A DNA stretch of 64,000 bases from Semisulcospira habei (lineage: Eukaryota > Mollusca > Gastropoda > Semisulcospiridae): the NCBI GenBank assembly GCA_036245525.1, contig BTPG01000005.1, positions 179,816,198-179,880,197 on the forward strand, read 5' to 3'. Each line of letters starts with the position of its first letter. Position 1 is the stretch's first letter. The notes beneath the pieces are model-generated. The model had not been told where the DNA came from. It was given only the letters and a program-made list of their open reading frames with translations, and ran no database searches. Shown piece by piece: positions 59,725-64,000 of the stretch. Made by a program: the position numbers and the translations under genes.

Positions 59725-59895
59725 TTAAGTTTTGTCTATATGTTTGAGCAGCTTGGTCTTGTAAGTTTTAAGCGATGGCGCGGCTCTAACATCCGCAGGA
59801 ATAGAGTTCCATAACTTTGCACCAGAATAGGACAATGACGACCTATAAATGTCCAGTCGAGGCATCGGTACAACAAGAAGATATTGTGAGCAAGG
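59725..59895 (-). pseudogene. LINE RT C-terminal relic
   Basis: Minus-strand translation ending at a TAA (59727-59725) includes SQYLLVVPMPRLDIYRSSLS, YSGAKLWNSIPADVRAAPSL and KTYKTKLLKHIDKT. This is the standard C-terminal motif of many LINE RTs. A stop lies a few codons upstream, so only about 57 codons survive. It does not start with ATG. Confidence 0.78.
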
Positions 59896-60058
59896 ATTCC
59901 TTTATAGCACGCAGAGGGTCGCTTGAAACAGCTCACTGCCGAGAAGAAGAGAACACAAACACAGCTGCAAGAGGTATAGATCCTCATGAGCCCCCGCAGT
60001 TGCGGGGGCTCATGAGGATCTATACCTCTTGCTGAAACCAACGTGTATCCATGTTTCT

Positions 60059-60123
<65 letters not shown>

Positions 60124-60305
60124 GGAGATTTGCTAAGCGCTTATTTTAAAAGTAGCTCTATAATAATAATAAATAATTACGGTATATATAATGCGCTTAT
60201 CTTATAATAATTATAACTCTAAGCGCGCACTCACAACTCGCGCACGCATGCGCACGCTTTAGACAACGTGATTGTAGCGCTCTAAGCGCTAATACAATGA
60301 AAAGG
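60059..60305 (-). repeat. LINE 3' tail with (AAT)n
   Basis: About 20 AAT units, then AAGGAGATTTGCTAAGCGCT and a segment matching the LINE tail at 50215-50310 (ATAATGCGCTTATCTTATAA). Confidence 0.7.
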
Positions 60306-60314
60306 CTAACAGCT

Positions 60315-60317
<3 letters not shown>

Positions 60318-60346
<29 letters not shown>

Positions 60347-60364
60347 ACATATGCACACACACAC

Positions 60365-60451
<87 letters not shown>
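60318..60451. repeat. (CA)n microsatellite
   Basis: About 60 CA units with ATATG and CACG interruptions. Confidence 0.95.
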
Positions 60452-60453
<2 letters not shown>

Positions 60454-60742
60454 ACAGTGGTGATGAATTGTGCATGGCTGGGGAAATGAACTAGTCAAAG
60501 GCAGGGTTGTTTCACAGCTGCGGATCTCTGACGTGGAATCCACAATGATTTCAACACCACAATCTGCGTCCACTGGCAGTGAAGGGGTTAAAGCTTTGTC
60601 AATGACGTGCCGAATGCGTGATAGAAGCTCTCAGAAAGTAAACGCTGCACAGGAAGTTTAGAGAATGTTTACAGACAGGAAGAATGCTTCGAACGATAAA
60701 ATGGTTGCAAACGTGCATCCCGTTCGAAAAGTTCTTTTGTGT

Positions 60743-60954
60743 TTAACCCGTTCAATGCCGAGAAAAACTGAACACCACTCAAACTGCAAGAGGTATAGAT
60801 CTTCATGAGCCCCCGCATTTGCGGGGGCTCATGAAGATCTATGCCTCTTGCTGACAAAACTTTGAATCCATGTTCCTGGGAGATCAACGAAGTTTGCAGT
60901 AACAGTGTGCGTCAGTGTGCGTCAGTGTGCGTCTTGTGGCACTGAACGGGTTAA
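60743..60954 (+). mobile_element. FB-A element with a three-unit subterminal repeat
   Basis: TTAA at both ends. Hairpin with matched changes (ATCTTCATGAG / CTCATGAAGAT). AGTGTGCGTC is repeated three times at 60905-60933, where other copies have a single GTGCGTC. Confidence 0.88.
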
Positions 60955-61068
60955 ACATCTTTCGACTTTTGCCAGCATAATCAAACGAACACACTTTAAT
61001 TCGTTCAATGTTCTGCACGGTCATGCCCAATACGTTTCTTGACATTTTCAGGACGAGCTTTGTTCTTT

Positions 61069-61489
61069 CTAATAATAATAATACTGTTATTATATAGGCG
61101 CTTTTTCTCAATTTTGGGGAAATCGACTCAAAGCGCCGCGCCTGAAACCCTCACACACTCACGAAACAGACACGGATTTTTACGCCATTTAAGACAAACA
61201 CAGTACAAGACAAACGAAGGGCCAGTCAGCTACTGAAGTTACAGAGATTTTTGATCGCTTGTATTTGAAATTTGTAAAGTGGCCTGAGACCGGTACCAAA
61301 GTGTGGGGGGTGGGGGGTGGGGGGGGTGGAAGAACCGGAGTACCCGGAGAAAGAACCCCCGACGGTCCGCCCGAATTAACGGTGACACTTACCAGAGGAG
61401 AAAAGTCCAACGCCGGAACCCGTTATCGAACCGCGCACCTCTGGCATTGGTGGCAGGCGCCTTAACCACTGCACCACGGACCGCCCCAA
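61069..61489 (-). mobile_element. tRNA-derived SINE, tail type 2
   Basis: On the minus strand: box A GTGGTGCAGTGGTTAAGGCG, box B GGTTCGATAACGGG, a G/C tract variation at 61299-61330, tail GGCGCTTTGAGTCGATTTCC and AAAAAGCGCCTATATAATAA, ending in ATT units. Near full length, body shortened. Confidence 0.82.
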
Positions 61490-61583
61490 GCACTTCGACG
61501 TTTAGGAAACGGGCATAGTGTGGATATTATTGGCTTAAAAAAAAATAGCCTATCCCCAAAAGAAAACACTGCACCGGAAGTTT

Positions 61584-61805
61584 AGGCCCTTGATTGCCAG
61601 TGGACGCAGATTTTGCGCCTGAAGCCACTGCACACTGATTGTCATTCGCGTGAAGAGCACGCATGAAATGGGACCAGACGCGGGCACAAAGAACACAGGA
61701 CTGACAAGAGACATAAATCCTCATGAGCCCCCCGCGACTGAGTAGGCTCATAAAGATGTATGTCTCTTGCAGATGGTTAGCGGTCCCCATGCCCTGGAGG
61801 TTAAT
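61584..61805 (+). mobile_element. FB-A' element, stem partly lost
   Basis: GGCCCTTGATTGCCAGTGGA, CGCGGGCACAAAGAACACAG, AAATCCTCATGAGCCCCCCG and a mismatched right arm. Ends CCCTGGAGGTTAA. Confidence 0.78.
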
Positions 61806-61894
61806 GAGTAGAATTTGTACAGACACAAAAACAATGCTTGGACAAGTTTAAACGCCTTTCGACTTTGAAAAAAGCATAATGAAACGAACACACT

Positions 61895-62144
61895 GTAACC
61901 CCTTAACTGCCAGGACAAGTCGAACGCTACCCATCTGCAAGAGACATAAACCCTCATGAGCCCCCCCCCCCCGCCCCCCCCCCCCGCCGCCCCCCCCCCC
62001 ACCCCCCCCCCCCCAGGATTTATTTATCTTCTTAGTCCAATGTTCTTTGTTCCCGTGTTTGGTCCCGTCCTGTTTGCGGTTCCTCGTTCTGTGCGCAGCC
62101 AGTTCAGACGCGAAATTCCTGATCACTGGTAGCGAAGGGGTTAA
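61895..62144 (-). mobile_element. FB-A' element with long C tract at apex
   Basis: TAACCCCTTAACTGCCAGGA at the left and ATCACTGGTAGCGAAGGGGTTAA at the right. The apex is about 55 bases of C with scattered G and A (61960-62016). Confidence 0.83.
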
Positions 62145-62300
62145 CCCGTTTACCCCTAAGGTCCCATTCCTCAAATTCTGGAGGTGTTGCCTAATGACTA
62201 TGTACCAGTTGCAGGAGATGGATTGACCATGATAATTCAAGGGTAGTGCCAGATTAGCTTGGCGCCTCCTGCTGTAAGGACTCGGGGCTAAATGGGTTAA
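62141..62300 (-). mobile_element. FB-B element sharing TTAA with the preceding A'
   Basis: TTAACCCGTTTACCCCTAAG at the left. The left arm AGTGCCAGATTAGCTTGGCG is intact, the right arm is deleted, and the end GGGGCTAAATGGGTTAA is normal. Its first TTAA is the last of the A' copy. Confidence 0.83.
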
Positions 62301-62502
62301 CTCGGTAGAGTGAAGTTCTGATCGGCCAGGCACAATATGTTTCTTTCCACATTCAGAGCCAGCTTTGTTTTCTATGTACGTCACAATCACTACCTTTCTC
62401 CATGCTGCGGAAATTATTGTCTCCAAAAATAGCCTAGCACGCAATGCATTTCCAATGTCGTAAAGAATCCAAGCTCTTAGATCTCGGCATTAAGACCACG
62501 TC

Positions 62503-62625
62503 TGCCCTGTGAAGGCAAAAGGCAGTAAGTCCGTTTTGTGAAAAGCAAACTTTTCGTTGTATTACAATGAAAAGTTGCTTTTCAGAAAAATGGACTTACT
62601 ATTCTTCCGTCATAGGGCAGACATT
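62503..62625 (-). mobile_element. FB-E foldback element, full length
   Basis: TCTGCCCTGTGAAGGCAAAA / CCGTCATAGGGCAGA outside, AAGCAAACTTTTCGTTGTAT / AATGAAAAGTTGCTTTTC inside. Confidence 0.83.
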
Positions 62626-62629
62626 TCAC

Positions 62630-63050
62630 ACATTCACAACCTGCCCAAGAAGCAAAGAACAACGTGTGACGTGAACTGCATGTGGTGTGACAAAGAAGGG
62701 GGGACATCACGTGACGTGACAACACACTGGAGAAAAGGATGATTGGTTCATAACGTTAAACAAAATTTTATACAGTAACAGTCAACATACACTTATAAAA
62801 GAAAAAGTTCTCAGATGAAGTGAATAGATCGGTGTACACTGCAGCCTCTGAACTGTCTACTTGATTGTGGAATCAAAAGTATCCGTATCTGTATGTGCGA
62901 ACTTATTGGTGTAATTCAACCACAGTTGATGAATACGCTGTGAAAGTTTCTCGTTAATTTATTGTTAATGTCCACATAACTCGCTGAGAACGTATCGCAC
63001 ACGGATACGCGATACGCAAATGGCATAGCGTTCGAGAAATACCACGTAAT
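62630..63050. other. no recognisable feature
   Basis: Probably intron sequence. No repeat family recognised. Confidence 0.4.
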
Positions 63051-63053
63051 AGA

Positions 63054-63271
63054 GAGGTTTCGTTTGCACCGGACGACTCCCAACAACGAACGAGAGCGGA
63101 CAACCAGCATCTACCACACCCACAGACAACACTTCAAACATCTGCAAGAGGCATAGATCCTCATGAGCCCGGAGATGATTGGAGTGTTGTTTATGCTTAT
63201 GGTTCACATTGATGATACGCCGTCATTTCTCTCGTTCGTTCTTGGATGTGATTCGGTGCAAACGAAACCTC
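63054..63271. mobile_element. foldback with an FB-A arm at its apex
   Basis: GAGGTTTCGTTTGCACCGGA (63054) and TCGGTGCAAACGAAACCTC (63253-63271) begin arms that pair over about 43 bp and more weakly inward. Near the apex (63143-63170) is a single FB-A arm GCAAGAGGCATAGATCCTCA. Confidence 0.7.
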
Positions 63272-63274
63272 ACT

Positions 63275-63637
63275 AATCTTATTCGAGACTCACCGCATAC
63301 AGACACACGGCAAAGTAAGTCCGAGAAACGCAGCATTGGTGTGGCATATCTCAATCTCCAAACCTTCTTTTGCTGCGTACCCGAATAAAGGGGTATTAAT
63401 AAGTGCAGAAGTCTCGCACAGTGTTGCCGCCGGCAACGCTATACGACACTTTCGCACTTATTGCTGTGCGGTGCATTGAAAGTGTTAATGCCTCCAGTTA
63501 AGCCTCTGAGCACTTATCGTTTAGCGTTCCGGATTCTGCGGGGAGTGGGCCCCAGTGGGCAATTGCATTGACGCCATAAAACACCAAACAGGCGTCGTTC
63601 TGAAATAAAAAGGAACGTGAATAAAGGCAGTCCCTAC
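63275..63637 (-). other. intron sequence next to the receptor exon
   Basis: Unique-looking. The donor site GTAGGG begins at 63637 on the minus strand. A small inverted word pair GTGCAGAAGTCTCGCACAGT / CACTTTCGCACTTATTGCTG near 63402-63466 may be an old foldback. Confidence 0.5.
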
Positions 63638-64000
63638 CTGGATGTATCCGTCGCCCTTATCCATCATGTAGCCCATCATGGGGATGCCCAGCGTCTGCGA
63701 TAACAAATTCACTGTCTGTATAGTGCTCACGTTCCCAAACACAACCAGCACGTGCAGCGAACTCCGACGCCCTTCCATCAGGTTACACACGGCCGACAAG
63801 GTGGCCTTCAGATCGCGGCGGGCGATGACGGCGTGCCCGAACCAGTGTATGTCCTTACTAGCGTTGTTGAAATCGTTGAGCGTACGGTAGAAGACGGCCT
63901 CGAAGTCCTCGAAATCCTCCTCCTCAAAGATGGCGGTGATGTTGACGACGGCTGCCGTGCGCATGGTGGTGGTGACCCCCAGCACGACCAGAGCGACCCC
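63638..64000 (-). CDS. ionotropic glutamate receptor, NMDA-like, N-terminal exon (partial)
   Basis: The minus-strand frame is open to the window edge and in phase. The first visible residues, GVALVVLGVTTTMRTAAVVN, look like the end of a signal peptide followed by the first strand (VVNITAIFEEEDF) of a periplasmic-binding-like amino-terminal domain. Later features fit this domain: FYRTLNDFNNAS, SAVCNLMEGRRSSLHVLVVF, VSTIQTVNLLSQTLGIPMMG. In this family the domain lies outside the cell and controls assembly and allosteric modulation. The exon ends after YIQ at CAG|GTAGGG, in phase 0. The start codon lies beyond the window. NMDA-type (GluN2 or GluN3-like) is the best fit; another iGluR class is possible. 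Confidence 0.72.

Larger units (their letters stand above)
59935..60595 (+). mobile_element. FB-A element split by a LINE tail and (CA)n
   Basis: CTCACTGCCGAGAAGAAGAG, a perfect hairpin (apex CCCCCGCAGTTGCGGGGG) and GTATCCATGTTTCTG end at 60058. The right end resumes at about 60520 and closes CCACTGGCAGTGAAGGGGTTAA at 60590. Confidence 0.78.

Noticed and set aside
61848..62444. 198-codon minus frame with poly-Gly
   Set aside because: It spans an FB-A' C tract and an FB-B element; no domain.
63521..63637. Extension of the receptor frame past 63638
   Set aside because: Sequence after GTAGGG loses family similarity; it is intron read-through.

Overview
This is non-coding, repeat-saturated DNA from an animal nuclear genome. 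The best guess is a mollusc, probably a marine gastropod, because of the mix of CR1/L2-type and RTE-like LINEs, tRNA-derived SINEs with LINE-type tails, Penelope-like remnants, very many short foldback elements, and abundant (CA)n, (CT)n and (AAT)n tracts. The species is inference; nothing in the window fixes it.

Only one host coding exon is supported: at the right edge, on the minus strand, an exon with the end of a signal peptide and the start of an amino-terminal domain of an ionotropic glutamate receptor, most like the NMDA class. It ends at a good splice donor at 63638. Transcription runs leftwards, so much or all of the rest may be first-intron DNA of this receptor gene.

The window is dominated by short foldback (hairpin) elements, named here by family. 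FB-A (about 50 copies or pieces, subtype A'): ends CCCCTTCACTGCC / GGCAGTGAAGGGG, usually bounded by TTAA, with a long GC-rich hairpin around ATAGATCCTCATGAGCCCCC. FB-B: hairpin AGTGCCAGATTAGCTTGGCG. FB-F: related hairpin TGGCAGAATAGCTTGGCGCC. FB-C: hairpin around GCTTTTTGTCGAGGCGATTC. FB-G: hairpin GCGTATCCGAATGCGG. A, B, C, F and G all sit at TTAA, and neighbours sometimes share one TTAA, which points to piggyBac-type mobilisation (inference). Others: FB-D (arms GGTCTGTGATTTTGGACCTT), FB-E (AAAGCGAGATTTTCATTGTA), FB-H (Tc1/mariner-like, TA ends), FB-I (AAAAGCCCGGACAAACATGC), FB-K (GGGCCGACGTCGGCC), a PIF/Harbinger-type element with TAA duplications, and several single foldbacks.

Retroelements: a 5'-truncated CR1/L2-type LINE with a long open RT frame (10929-12712, minus); two nearly identical RTE-like RT pieces (45591-46386 and 55128-56456, plus), one inside a SINE and one inside an FB-E element; LINE C-terminal relics at 50330-50520 and 59725-59895; tRNA-SINEs at 13500, 27743, 45304, 61069 and 5'-truncated copies at 20407 and 48637; Penelope-like tail pieces at 18340, 32584, 36607, 36915 and 53094. 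Two minisatellites have grown inside foldback elements: about 24 units of 25 bp in an FB-A copy (9470-10070) and about 10 units of 69 bp in an FB-F copy (22150-22840). The latter gives a 244-codon open frame of 23-residue repeats. Most long open frames elsewhere are simple-repeat or hairpin artefacts.
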